The position numbers and the translations under genes were made by a program. A stretch of 21,357 nucleotides of DNA from Clostridia bacterium (GTDB lineage: Bacteria; Bacillota_A; Clostridia; Oscillospirales; CAG-272), in assembly GCA_017936125.1 (NCBI GenBank), contig JAGBGE010000012.1, positions 1 through 21,357 on the forward strand, written 5' to 3'. This document shows, one piece after another, positions 1 through 7,427 of this stretch. Within the stretch, counting starts at the first letter, position 1, and each line of letters starts with the position of its first letter. The notes beneath the pieces were generated by a model that saw nothing but the letters and a program-made list of their open reading frames with translations, did not search any database and had not been told where the DNA came from.

Positions 1-207
1 GACGGAATTACCGCTGACGTGTTCAAACTTAGAGCAAGAGTCACGGGCGCAGAACATCAGGATATGCTTCATCTGACCGACGGATATATGACCGCTTGGA
101 TGCTTTACCATCTGCAAGGCGACACAGAAGCCGCAAGCGTTTTCGTAGGAGAAAATGCGGATATTCTTACGAACAACGGTTGGCAAGATGTTGAGAAAAA
201 TATTTAG
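1..207 (+). CDS. Alpha/beta hydrolase family protein, C-terminal fragment
   Basis: The window opens inside this gene; 68 codons remain in frame 1 before TAG. The visible end holds the pattern GAEHQDMLHLTDGYMTAWMLYHLQGD, written here only as key pieces: GAEHQD, DGYMTAW and LQGDTEAA. From memory of the family, this resembles the C-terminus of dienelactone-hydrolase-like alpha/beta hydrolases of Clostridia, where the His in the GxxH segment would be the catalytic histidine. The nucleophile and acid residues lie outside the window, so activity and substrate cannot be judged. A strong terminator follows 11 bases after the stop, so this is the last gene of its transcript. The family call is from pattern memory and is moderate. 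Confidence 0.5.
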   Translation, partial: DGITADVFKLRARVTGAEHQDMLHLTDGYMTAWMLYHLQGDTEAASVFVGENADILTNNGWQDVEKNI

Positions 208-218
208 ATTACTCACAA

Positions 219-248
219 AAAAACCGAGTCCTTGTGACTCGGTTTTTT
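219..248 (+). terminator. Rho-independent terminator after the hydrolase gene
   Basis: A perfect hairpin with arms AAAAACCGAGTC (219-230) and GACTCGGTTTTT (236-247), a 5-base loop and a T-run. It lies 11 bases after the stop at 207. Confidence 0.9.
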
Positions 249-300
249 ATTTGGCGTGGTCAGCGATTCGGACCAGTCGCTCGCTTTCCAATTCAAAGCA

Positions 301-325
301 AAAGTGCGCCAATTCGGCGCACTTT
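301..325 (-). terminator. Hairpin terminator for the leftward DUF4349 gene
   Basis: Arms AAAGTGCGCC (301-310) and GGCGCACTTT (316-325) pair perfectly around a 5-base loop. It sits 11 bases beyond the stop of the leftward gene at 336. The hairpin has T-rich sequence on both sides, so it may also back up the terminator at 219-248. Confidence 0.75.
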
Positions 326-335
326 TCTATTTTAA

Positions 336-1274
336 TTATTCATTACCGTTTTCTTCGGTTTCTTTAGCCTTTTTATTCTTTCTTTTTGGCAGCTTATTGC
401 CGTATTTTTTAATAATGAAGCGAGCAAGGAATACTATTCCCGTGATTATAGCGCCTACTAAAATGATGTAAAGAATATCGCCGAGAAGCCATACCGCAAA
501 GGCGCGGAAGCCCTCGCCTATATCGTATACGCTGTCGAGGAAATTGCCGCCTACCTCATCAAAGAATCCGACGTTCTGAGGAATTGCGCGGCGCACCTCG
601 CGAACGCGAAGAATCACGGTGCTGTACTCTACTCTGTCGTCAATCGAATCTCTCTGCGCGCGAAGCGAGGCAAGGTCGGACTGAACGTCGAGCAAACGGG
701 TGCGGATATCGAGCATATCCGAGGTTGTAGTTGCGGTCTTGAGAATCTCGAGAAGCGCGATTTCCTCTGCCTCGAGAACGGTGATTCTGCTCGTTACGTC
801 AATGTACTGATTGGTTACGTCGTCGATATACTCGTTATACGAGGTTACAACCGACATACTCTCTACCTTTTCGGTAAACGCCGAGAGCTTATCTGCGGGT
901 ATTCTGATAGTAATATTCGCGTTGCGCAAAGTCGACTCATCGTAGTAGCTATTTCCGTTATAGCTAGAGGAAGAAACGTATCCGCCAGCCTCGGCAATCG
1001 CCTTGTTAAGAGAATCCAAAAAGGCGTCAAAATCGTCAGTTTGCACACTTTCGTTTACATTTTTAATGATTTTTCGATTTTCTTCGCCAAGAACGGTGTC
1101 CTTATAGTCACTTCCGTCTGATGAAAATCCGCCGCCGTAACCGTTCTCAATCATACCCGCATCCCCTGCTGCAAAATCGCTCTTTCCAGAGCTGCAAGAG
1201 GTCAGGGCTACGAGCGAGAGAACAAGGGTGAATGCCAAGAGCGTTGCGAGAATTCTTTTCATTGTGTTTTTCAT
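336..1274 (-). CDS. DUF4349 domain lipoprotein with C-terminal membrane anchor
   Basis: 312 residues from the ATG at 1274, which has AAGGAG 8 bases upstream. An upstream in-frame start at 1328 is possible but lacks a good site. Residues 1-27 form a lipoprotein signal ending in LTSC (Cys27). Residues about 55-225 match DUF4349: a paired ferredoxin-like surface domain (ENRKIIKN, then ITIRIPADKL) interrupted by a helical hairpin (residues about 160-215) rich in Leu, Glu and Arg and likely coiled coil. A hydrophobic segment about 260-287 is followed by a basic tail (KRKNKKAK). The protein is therefore probably held on the outer face of the membrane at both ends. The domain has no settled function that I know of; a role in the envelope is inference. 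The gene stands alone, divergent from the nuclease gene. Confidence 0.85.
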   Translation of the reverse strand: MKNTMKRILATLLAFTLVLSLVALTSCSSGKSDFAAGDAGMIENGYGGGFSSDGSDYKDTVLGEENRKIIKNVNESVQTDDFDAFLDSLNKAIAEAGGYVSSSSYNGNSYYDESTLRNANITIRIPADKLSAFTEKVESMSVVTSYNEYIDDVTNQYIDVTSRITVLEAEEIALLEILKTATTTSDMLDIRTRLLDVQSDLASLRAQRDSIDDRVEYSTVILRVREVRRAIPQNVGFFDEVGGNFLDSVYDIGEGFRAFAVWLLGDILYIILVGAIITGIVFLARFIIKKYGNKLPKRKNKKAKETEENGNE

Positions 1275-1373
1275 TTTTTTGCTCCTTTTTTGTATTTGTT
1301 TTTTGCCTTTCACCTTTAATGACGGCATTTATTGCTAATGGTTACAGTTAATGGAAAAAATATTTTTTTGGGG

Positions 1374-1402
1374 TTGCAAAAATCGAATTTGATTGATATA
1401 AT
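1374..1402 (+). promoter_or_regulatory. Sigma-A-type promoter for the endonuclease gene
   Basis: TTGCAA (1374-1379), 17 bases, TATAAT (1397-1402), 28 bases before the TTG start at 1431. Confidence 0.75.
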
Positions 1403-1430
1403 ATAAGAAAAAGATTATAGGAGATTAGAC

Positions 1431-2384
1431 TTGAACAGAATAATTTTAAGCAAAAGACTGACTGCTGCGATACTGCTGATAGTAATGCTGCTCTCGCTCA
1501 TATGCAGCTGTCAGAAGCCGATAATCCAGCTTGACGAAATACCCGATTATTCGGGATTTGCCTACGTAGAAATCAACGGCGGCGAGCCGTTCTTCAAGGA
1601 TAGCGAGCTGACCACCAAGGCCTTTGAGCGCTACTCTGAGCTCGACCTGATTGGCAGGTGCGGCGTGGCATACGCCTGCATTGGAGTCGAGATAATGCCC
1701 ACAGAGGACCGTGACGATATAGCGTCGGTTACTCCAAGCGGCTGGGAGTATAACGGCATATCGAATAATAATCAATACGATTTCGTCGAAAACGGCTACG
1801 TATACAACAGATGCCATCTGATAGGCTTCCAGCTCGCAGGCGAAAACGACAACGAAAGAAATCTTATCACAGGCACAAGATATTTGAATATTGAGGGAAT
1901 GCTTCCCTTTGAAAATATGGTTGCCGAATACGTAAAGAGCACCGGAAGGCACGTGCTATACCGTGTTACACCGATATACGAGGGGCTTGATTACGTGGCG
2001 CGCGGCGTGCTTATGGAGGCATACTCGGTCGAGGATTCGGGACGCGGAATATGCTTCTGCATCTACGCCTACAACGTACAGCCCGGTGTGACTATCGATT
2101 ACTTCTCGGGTGTTAACGTGGCAAATGGTGAGAAGCTACCCGAGATTGAGCCCTCGCATCCCGAGGTGGATGACAGCGACAATAACGACGATATTGAGAT
2201 TGGTGAGCACGAAAACAACGGTATCGTGATGGACTACGTGCTGAACGTCAATAGCAAAAAGTTCCATACTCCCGGTAAATCCTGCGCCGAGAGCGTCAGT
2301 GAAAAGAACCGCAAGGAATTTAACGGCACGCGCGATGAGCTTATAAAGGACGGATATTCCCCCTGCGGAAGCTGCAATCCTTAA
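1431..2384 (+). CDS. Secreted DNA/RNA non-specific endonuclease with C-terminal Cys/His module
   Basis: 317 residues. The start is TTG at 1431, with AGGAGA about 8 bases upstream; no ATG gives a complete signal peptide. Residues 1-27 are a signal sequence with a possible lipobox (ICSC, Cys27). The nuclease domain (about 38-235) has the family's active-site pattern in the variant form NRCHLIG, with catalytic His129, followed by GENDNERNLITGTRYLN, whose Asn residues would bind Mg2+. This form is close to streptococcal EndA-type nucleases. An acidic linker (245-262) leads to a tail with FH (279), C285 and PCGSC (312, 315), a pattern recalling small metal-binding modules added to bacterial nucleases and competence proteins. 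Expected role: cleavage of extracellular nucleic acid for nutrition or DNA uptake. Monocistronic, with its own promoter and terminator. Confidence 0.88.
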   Translation: MNRIILSKRLTAAILLIVMLLSLICSCQKPIIQLDEIPDYSGFAYVEINGGEPFFKDSELTTKAFERYSELDLIGRCGVAYACIGVEIMPTEDRDDIASVTPSGWEYNGISNNNQYDFVENGYVYNRCHLIGFQLAGENDNERNLITGTRYLNIEGMLPFENMVAEYVKSTGRHVLYRVTPIYEGLDYVARGVLMEAYSVEDSGRGICFCIYAYNVQPGVTIDYFSGVNVANGEKLPEIEPSHPEVDDSDNNDDIEIGEHENNGIVMDYVLNVNSKKFHTPGKSCAESVSEKNRKEFNGTRDELIKDGYSPCGSCNP

Positions 2385-2415
2385 CTTTATTATAATACCA
2401 TATTTTACAAATGTC

Positions 2416-2456
2416 AAGAGCGAGAGATGTTATGCACTCTCGCTCTTTCTCGTTTT
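2416..2456 (+). terminator. Terminator shared by two convergent genes
   Basis: Arms AAGAGCGAGAG (2416-2426) and CTCTCGCTCTT (2437-2447) with a 10-base loop, then TCTCGTTTTTT. The stop codon of the leftward YgjV-like gene (2430) lies inside the loop and its last codons form the right arm. Confidence 0.85.
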
Positions 2457-2933
2457 TTGTAAGGTTATCAGATTTAGTATTTGCGCCGCGGTGTTGGATA
2501 TAGTGCCGAAGATATCGAAAATCAAGGCAGAGTAGACTATCCAGGTGAACAAAAGCACCGAGAGAGCCATTTTCAGCGTTCTGACGTCCTTGGCAAAATA
2601 AAGCGCTACGCTGTAAAAGACTCCTGCGCCTATCGGCAAAAGCCCGAGGTAGCCTGCGGTGTTGAAATATAAGCCAAAGATAAGCGTGAAAAGCACTACA
2701 AGAATCATTATAAATGCATTATAATGCCCCGAGGCAATTATGAGATTTCTGACACCTGCGGCAGACATCGAAACCGCACCCGAGCCTTTGCCAAATGCTA
2801 TCTGCGCGGTGGTGAGAATAACGCACTGAAAGAACTGCAATATTACGAGTCGGCGCTTGGTTTTCGCCACGCAGGAGGCGCAGAGAAAAATCGCACCAAG
2901 AAATGATATCGCGTTTCCTAATATAAGGTTCAT
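2430..2933 (-). CDS. YgjV-like small integral membrane protein
   Basis: 167 residues from the ATG at 2933, chosen because GGAAG lies 9 bases upstream; a TTG at 2942 would add three residues. The protein is nearly all hydrophobic with about five membrane-spanning segments (roughly 4-22, 35-48, 70-92, 93-112, 120-140) and short basic loops (KTKRR near residue 26). The N-terminal pattern GNAISFLGAIFLCASCVAKTKR followed by QFFQC and a GAVS...VRN segment, read in pieces, resembles the bacterial inner membrane protein YgjV family (Imp-YgjV). Function of that family is not established. The gene runs convergent to the nuclease and shares its terminator, so the last five codons are part of a hairpin. 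Confidence 0.6.
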   Translation of the reverse strand: MNLILGNAISFLGAIFLCASCVAKTKRRLVILQFFQCVILTTAQIAFGKGSGAVSMSAAGVRNLIIASGHYNAFIMILVVLFTLIFGLYFNTAGYLGLLPIGAGVFYSVALYFAKDVRTLKMALSVLLFTWIVYSALIFDIFGTISNTAAQILNLITLQKTRKSESA

Positions 2934-3006
2934 TCGTATCAACTTCCGTTTTTAATTATTTTTACTCATAATCAATGAGGTATACCAAGAAAAAACGACC
3001 ATTTTC

Positions 3007-3035
3007 TTGACATTTTCTGAGTTTTGAATTAAAAT
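3007..3035 (+). promoter_or_regulatory. Sigma-A-type promoter for the methyltransferase-fold gene
   Basis: TTGACA (3007-3012), 17 bases, TAAAAT (3030-3035), 28 bases before the ATG at 3064. Confidence 0.85.
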
Positions 3036-3063
3036 AAATATATATTTAATTTTGGAGTTAAAA

Positions 3064-4059
3064 ATGAACGATATAGACAGACGAAGGCTGGATAGGCTCG
3101 TCGCAACCTTCGAGAGAAATTTCAGGATAACGAGGCTTTATGCCGAGTATCTCGAGAGATACCCCGAGGTAATCTCTAAGGAAATGATAGATGCTCTCAC
3201 AGACGACGGCAGTATAACGAAGGAGGAAGCGATAGTTGCGCTTCTCTCCGAGATTTTCGCCCTTGATTTTGAAAACAGAGAGGACAGAATACTTATTCGC
3301 GATTATCTCACTCCGTCGGTAAGACTGCTTGACGCGGAAAAGTACGAAAACAACCCTTATTACAGGAATATCAAGCTGGATAATATAATTGACGGCAACT
3401 GGGAGATACGCTGGGAGGAATATAAGCCCTATCGCGCGGTAATCGCAGGAGATATGATAATCGGCGAGGACTTCTCGGAGGTGCCGCCGCTTGGGTTCTT
3501 CGAGAAAACCTTTCGCTTCCCTGCCGTGCTGGAGGGCGGCAACGAGTGGATGACGCTCACGCCCGTAGACCTCGACACCTGCGACGAGGCTATCAAGGCA
3601 GCGCACGGCAAGGTAGTGACCTTTGGTCTCGGACTCGGATATTACGCATATATGGTGTCCGAAAAGGAAACGGTCGACGAGGTGACCGTCGTTGAGCTAT
3701 CCGAGGGTGTAATCAAGCTCTTTAGGAAATATATTCTCCCTCAAATGCCCAATGCGCACAAGATAAAAATCGTGAACGCTGACGCATTCGAATATGCAAA
3801 AAATACTATGCCCTGCGAGCATTTTGACTACGCATTCGTCGACACCTGGCGAGATGCGTCTGACGGCGCGCCGATGTACGAAAGAATGCGCAAGCTCGAA
3901 AAATACAGTCCCAATACAAAGTTCTCATATTGGATAGAGAATTTTCTTATTTCAAGACTGCGTGCCGAAAAGTTTGCCAAGCTGATGCAAATGCAGGACG
4001 AAAAAAGTCCCGACTTCCCCAAAAGCTATAAGGAATTTATAAATCTATTAAATCTGTAA
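3064..4059 (+). CDS. Methyltransferase-fold protein related to spermidine-synthase-like enzymes
   Basis: 331 residues from ATG 3064, with GGAG 6 bases upstream. The N-terminal 175 residues are charged, mostly helical and unfamiliar. Residues 184-265 hold a Rossmann methyltransferase core: motif I is VVTFGLGLGYYA (184-195), the acidic end of the second strand is ELSEGV (211-216), then KIKIVNADAFEYA (234-245) and a strand FDYAFVDTW (254-262). That arrangement resembles the nucleotide-binding half of class I SAM-dependent enzymes and spermidine synthases. No substrate-specific motif is recognised, so the methyl or aminopropyl acceptor is unknown. The gene has its own strong promoter. The -35 element of the next promoter begins inside its stop codon, so transcripts could run on into the ECF sigma gene. 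Confidence 0.65.
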   Translation: MNDIDRRRLDRLVATFERNFRITRLYAEYLERYPEVISKEMIDALTDDGSITKEEAIVALLSEIFALDFENREDRILIRDYLTPSVRLLDAEKYENNPYYRNIKLDNIIDGNWEIRWEEYKPYRAVIAGDMIIGEDFSEVPPLGFFEKTFRFPAVLEGGNEWMTLTPVDLDTCDEAIKAAHGKVVTFGLGLGYYAYMVSEKETVDEVTVVELSEGVIKLFRKYILPQMPNAHKIKIVNADAFEYAKNTMPCEHFDYAFVDTWRDASDGAPMYERMRKLEKYSPNTKFSYWIENFLISRLRAEKFAKLMQMQDEKSPDFPKSYKEFINLLNL

Positions 4060-4080
4060 CCTTTTCGTTTTTTCATCGTC
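4055..4080 (+). promoter_or_regulatory. ECF-type promoter upstream of the ECF sigma gene
   Basis: TGTAAC (4055-4060), 16 bases, CGTC (4077-4080). This matches the layout of known ECF sigma promoters of Bacillus (AAC-containing -35, about 16 bases, CGT-type -10). It suggests positive autoregulation. The -35 overlaps the stop codon of the previous gene. Confidence 0.65.
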
Positions 4081-4104
4081 TATACTTATAGAAAGGAGAT
4101 TTCT

Positions 4105-4659
4105 ATGCTACAGGATAGTGAAATAATCGAGCTATACATAAAGCGTGACGAGAGCGCAATAAGCAAAACCGACGAGAAATACGGCGCGTATTGCGGGAAA
4201 ATAGCCTACAATATTCTGACCGACAGGTTTGATGCCGAGGAGTGCGTGAACGATACCTATATGCACACCTGGAACAGCGTTCCGCCTACTATACCGAGGA
4301 TTCTTTCCTCTTTTCTCGCGAAGATTACAAGGAATATAGCAATAGACCGCTACAAAGCGAAGAATGCGAAAAAGCGCTCGGCATACGAGGAGTCGCTCGA
4401 CGAGCTCTCGGAGTGCGTAGGTGATGGAAATATCACTGATAAAATAGAAATTTCGGCTATCGGTGAGGCGATAAGCAGATTCCTGCTTAATGAAAGCGAG
4501 CTGGCAAGGCGCGTGTTCGTGAGAAGATACTTCTTCGAGGACTCGATAGCAGAAATCGCAAGGGCTCATTCGATGACCGAGGGGTACGTGAAAACGATGC
4601 TCCACAGAACGAGAAAAAGGCTCGCCGAGTTTCTAAAAAAGGAGGAGATTTACGTATGA
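4105..4659 (+). CDS. ECF-type RNA polymerase sigma factor
   Basis: 184 residues from ATG 4105, with AAAGGAG 7 bases upstream. Region 2 spans about 10-85 and includes the core-binding and -10 recognition helices (DAEECVNDTYMHTWNSVPP, then FLAKITRNIAIDRYKAK). Region 4 spans about 120-178 and ends with a helix-turn-helix (DSIAEIARAHSMTEGYVKTMLHRTRKRL, given in overlap of two helices). There is no region 1.1 or 3, as expected for the ECF class. It overlaps the next gene by 4 bases (ATGA), typical of a sigma gene translated together with its anti-sigma factor. Expected role: activation of a small regulon in response to an envelope signal released by the membrane partner. The signal is not visible in the sequence. 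Confidence 0.92.
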   Translation: MLQDSEIIELYIKRDESAISKTDEKYGAYCGKIAYNILTDRFDAEECVNDTYMHTWNSVPPTIPRILSSFLAKITRNIAIDRYKAKNAKKRSAYEESLDELSECVGDGNITDKIEISAIGEAISRFLLNESELARRVFVRRYFFEDSIAEIARAHSMTEGYVKTMLHRTRKRLAEFLKKEEIYV

Positions 4660-5249
4660 AAAACGAAGAAAAGCTCCTGCTGGCAATAGGTGAAATAAGC
4701 GACGATATAATATCCGAGGTGTCGGAGCCGTATAAGAGAAAACCCTTCCCCATGAAGCAGACGCTCGCTATCGCAGCAAGCCTGGCGGTAGTAGTGGTCG
4801 GAGTTTCACTCTCGGGAATATTCGATGCGAGGCTTGACAAAAATATGTCGGGTGCCGCCTCTGCTCCCGAGTTGAACGACGGTCACTACGACGGCAGCAA
4901 CGGCAGTGGCAAATTCGACGATGTCGCTTATCTCGGTGCGATTGCTTACGTGGGTAAGGTCGGGGAAAATTCCTTTTCCTTTAATCTCTCGCTCAATATG
5001 GACTCTCCGATTCACGTAACGCTAAAGTCGCTCGACGGCACGGTGATTTACACAACCGAGAATATCAGCGACGAGGACGTGGAGATAAGACGCCCGACGA
5101 TTACAGTAAACGGTGAGGCTGCTGATGCGCTTCCCTCTCTCGCAGGAGAATACGATATTACCATAACCTTTGACGGTATGGAAGAAAATATCGAGTGGAG
5201 CGAGTATATAAGCATCAATCCGTTTGGTGACTACCGCTGTTTTAACTGA
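4656..5249 (+). CDS. Probable membrane-bound anti-sigma factor
   Basis: 197 residues; ATG at 4656 overlaps the sigma stop (ATGA) and has a GGAGGAG site inside the sigma gene. The first 30 residues are acidic and cytoplasmic (EEKLLLAIGEISDDIISEV), a pattern I associate with partners of clostridial ECF factors. One membrane helix lies at about 35-55. The rest (56-197) would be outside the cell: an Asp/Asn/Gly/Ser-rich linker followed by a beta-rich domain with alternating polar and hydrophobic residues. No zinc-binding HxxxCxxC anti-sigma motif is present, so it is not a classical ZAS protein. The assignment rests on gene order, overlap and topology. No terminator is visible before the two-component genes, so they may be partly co-transcribed. 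Confidence 0.72.
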   Translation: MKNEEKLLLAIGEISDDIISEVSEPYKRKPFPMKQTLAIAASLAVVVVGVSLSGIFDARLDKNMSGAASAPELNDGHYDGSNGSGKFDDVAYLGAIAYVGKVGENSFSFNLSLNMDSPIHVTLKSLDGTVIYTTENISDEDVEIRRPTITVNGEAADALPSLAGEYDITITFDGMEENIEWSEYISINPFGDYRCFN

Positions 5250-5335
5250 GATTAAGGTCGCAGGTTTATAATATAATAGCACTATAAGTATAAAATGTCA
5301 TTTTTATAAATAAATAAACAATGCGAGGACAGATT

Positions 5336-6007
5336 ATGAGAATTTTACTTGCCGAGGACGAGCAGTCGCTCTCACGCGCGCTCGTTGCCCTGCTTGAAAA
5401 AAATAATTATTCGGTTGACGCGGTCTATGACGGCGAGGAAGCGCTGACCTACATTGAATCGGGAATTTACGACGCTGTTATTCTCGACGTCATGATGCCC
5501 AAGCGTGACGGCATCAGCGTGCTTCGTGAGATGCGCTCTCGCGGCAATAACGTTCCCGTTCTTATTCTCTCGGCTAAGTCTGAGGTTGACGACAAGGTGC
5601 TCGGTCTTGATTCGGGCGCTAATGACTACCTGACGAAGCCATTTGACATCAAGGAGCTGCTTGCGAGAATACGCGCGATAACCCGTACGGGCGATGAGAG
5701 ATGCGACTCGAGAATGCATTTCGGTAATCTCACGCTCGATCTCGCGACATATGAATTATCCGCAAAGGACGGCTCCTGCAAGCTTGCAAATAAAGAATTT
5801 CAGATGATGGAGCTTCTTATGCGAAATCCCGCCCACCTGATTTCTACCGAGAAATTTATGGAAAAAATATGGGGATATGACAGCGATGCTGAAATAAACG
5901 TAGTCTGGGTTTATATCTCATATCTACGCAAAAAGCTAGCCAAAATCGGCGCTGACGTAGAAATACGCGCGCATAGAAATTCGGGGTATTCGCTAGAAAA
6001 CATTTAA
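5336..6007 (+). CDS. OmpR/PhoB-family response regulator
   Basis: 223 residues from ATG 5336, chosen over an ATG at 5321 because GAGGAC lies 5 bases upstream and the receiver fold begins at once (MRILLAEDE). Receiver domain 1-115: acidic pocket Glu7-Asp8, phospho-acceptor Asp51 in LDVMMPKRDG, Ser79 and Lys101 in DYLTKPFD. Winged-helix DNA-binding domain about 130-222, with the recognition helix in INVVWVYISYLRKKL. It ends one base before the kinase start, so the two are translated as a pair. There are TATAAT-like sequences at 5267-5277 but no convincing -35, so the promoter is uncertain. Target genes cannot be read from the sequence. Confidence 0.95.
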   Translation: MRILLAEDEQSLSRALVALLEKNNYSVDAVYDGEEALTYIESGIYDAVILDVMMPKRDGISVLREMRSRGNNVPVLILSAKSEVDDKVLGLDSGANDYLTKPFDIKELLARIRAITRTGDERCDSRMHFGNLTLDLATYELSAKDGSCKLANKEFQMMELLMRNPAHLISTEKFMEKIWGYDSDAEINVVWVYISYLRKKLAKIGADVEIRAHRNSGYSLENI

Positions 6008-6008
6008 T

Positions 6009-7223
6009 ATGATAAAAAAATTAAGAAAAAGATTTATTGCCGCGGCAATGCTCGCCTTGGCAATAGTTCTTGCTGTAATTATCGGTGTAACGAACATCTT
6101 TAATTACCATACCATAATTGTAGAAGCGGATAGAACGCTGCACTCAATTATGCATAACGAGGGAAAATTCCCCCCACCCGAAGAGCCCGACAAAATGCTC
6201 CCACTCCACCCGATAGACTCTCTGATTGAGATGCCCTCTGATTCAAGATTTTTCACCGTAAAATTCTCTAAAAACGGTGAAAACGCTATGGTGGATATCA
6301 CGAGTATATCTAAGGTAAACGAGGAAACCGCCAAGGAAATGGCAGAATTTATCCTCAAAATCCGCAGAGAATCAGGCTTTCTTGACGTCTATCGCTTTGC
6401 CGTTGACGAATCCAATGACGGCACGAGTGTCATATTCCTTGATTGCAGGAGAAGCCTTGACAACGCGCGTACGTTCTTGCTCCTCAGCCTTTCGTTTTGC
6501 TTCGCGGGACTGCTTGCTGTATTCGCGCTGCTTATGATATTCTCCGACAGGATAATCAAGCCTATATCAGATTCTTACGAAAAGCAAAAGCAGTTCATAG
6601 CCAACGCAGGTCACGATATAAAAACGCCGCTGACTATAATCGGCGCGGATGCAGAGCTAATCGAGATGGAAATCGGAGAAAACGAGTGGCTCACAGATAT
6701 AAAAAAGCAGACAAGCAGGCTATCCTCGCTCACTAACGACCTCATATATCTCTCCAGAATGGAAGAGATAAAAAACCTGCCTCACATCGAATTCCCCATT
6801 GATGAGGTAGCAGAGGATGTTGTCAACTCCTTTGCCGCGCCTGCTAAAAGCAAGAGCATCGTTATTGAAACCGATATCAAGCATCCACTAGCTTATAATG
6901 GTGATGAGGACTCGATAAGAAAGCTTCTTGCCATTCTGCTTGACAATGCCGTCAAGTATTCACCCGAAGGAAAAATCGTTAAATACACGATGAAAAAGCA
7001 TAATAGAGGCATTATGATACGCATTGAAAACACCGCTGATGATATAACCGACGTGGCGGTAGAGCGTATGTTTGACAGATTCTATCGTTCGGATTCGGCT
7101 CGCTCATCGGGCGGAGGATTCGGAATCGGGCTGTCAGTAGCCTCGGCAATAGTGGAGTCACATAACGGAAGTATCTCCGCTAGCAAAAACAAAAATTCAC
7201 TTGTAATTGATATAATTTTGTAA
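6009..7223 (+). CDS. Sensor histidine kinase
   Basis: 404 residues. It starts one base after the response regulator stop, without a clear ribosome site, so translation is probably coupled. Membrane helices at about 10-30 and 155-178 enclose an extracellular sensor region of about 120 residues containing a Pro-rich patch (FPPPEEP). The dimerisation and phosphotransfer helix has His202 in NAGHDIKTPLT. The ATPase domain has the N box with Asn313 (LLDNAVKYS), the F-box-like segment FDRFYRSD and the G box GGGFGIGL (368-375). Position next to an ECF/anti-sigma pair suggests envelope sensing, but the ligand is unknown. A 20-bp perfect hairpin terminator follows directly. Confidence 0.95.
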   Translation: MIKKLRKRFIAAAMLALAIVLAVIIGVTNIFNYHTIIVEADRTLHSIMHNEGKFPPPEEPDKMLPLHPIDSLIEMPSDSRFFTVKFSKNGENAMVDITSISKVNEETAKEMAEFILKIRRESGFLDVYRFAVDESNDGTSVIFLDCRRSLDNARTFLLLSLSFCFAGLLAVFALLMIFSDRIIKPISDSYEKQKQFIANAGHDIKTPLTIIGADAELIEMEIGENEWLTDIKKQTSRLSSLTNDLIYLSRMEEIKNLPHIEFPIDEVAEDVVNSFAAPAKSKSIVIETDIKHPLAYNGDEDSIRKLLAILLDNAVKYSPEGKIVKYTMKKHNRGIMIRIENTADDITDVAVERMFDRFYRSDSARSSGGGFGIGLSVASAIVESHNGSISASKNKNSLVIDIIL

Positions 7224-7275
7224 AAAAGAGTCATAAATGCAAATAAATGATTGCATTTATGACTCTTTTTGTTTT
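7223..7275 (+). terminator. Long perfect hairpin terminator after the two-component genes
   Basis: A 20-bp perfect stem (7223-7242 with 7251-7270), an 8-base loop and a T-run. The left arm begins at the stop codon of the kinase. Confidence 0.92.
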
Positions 7276-7362
7276 CTATACGCTCATTATTATTCGGGCG
7301 CAGAATTTATTTTCACCTCAAATCCATCTTACAACTTTTTTATTTTTTTCTCGTCAAGTCTA

Positions 7363-7391
7363 TTGACCGAAGGGCCATTTTATTATATAAT
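7363..7391 (+). promoter_or_regulatory. Sigma-A-type promoter for the cyuA-like gene
   Basis: TTGACC (7363-7368), 17 bases, TATAAT (7386-7391), 36 bases before the ATG. Confidence 0.85.
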
Positions 7392-7427
7392 ATAAAGTAA
7401 TGATAATAAAGGAAAGGCTATTGACAG

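Noticed and set aside
1446..1952. A 168-codon minus-strand open frame inside the endonuclease gene
   Set aside because: No recognisable protein pattern; the nuclease active site on the plus strand accounts for the region.
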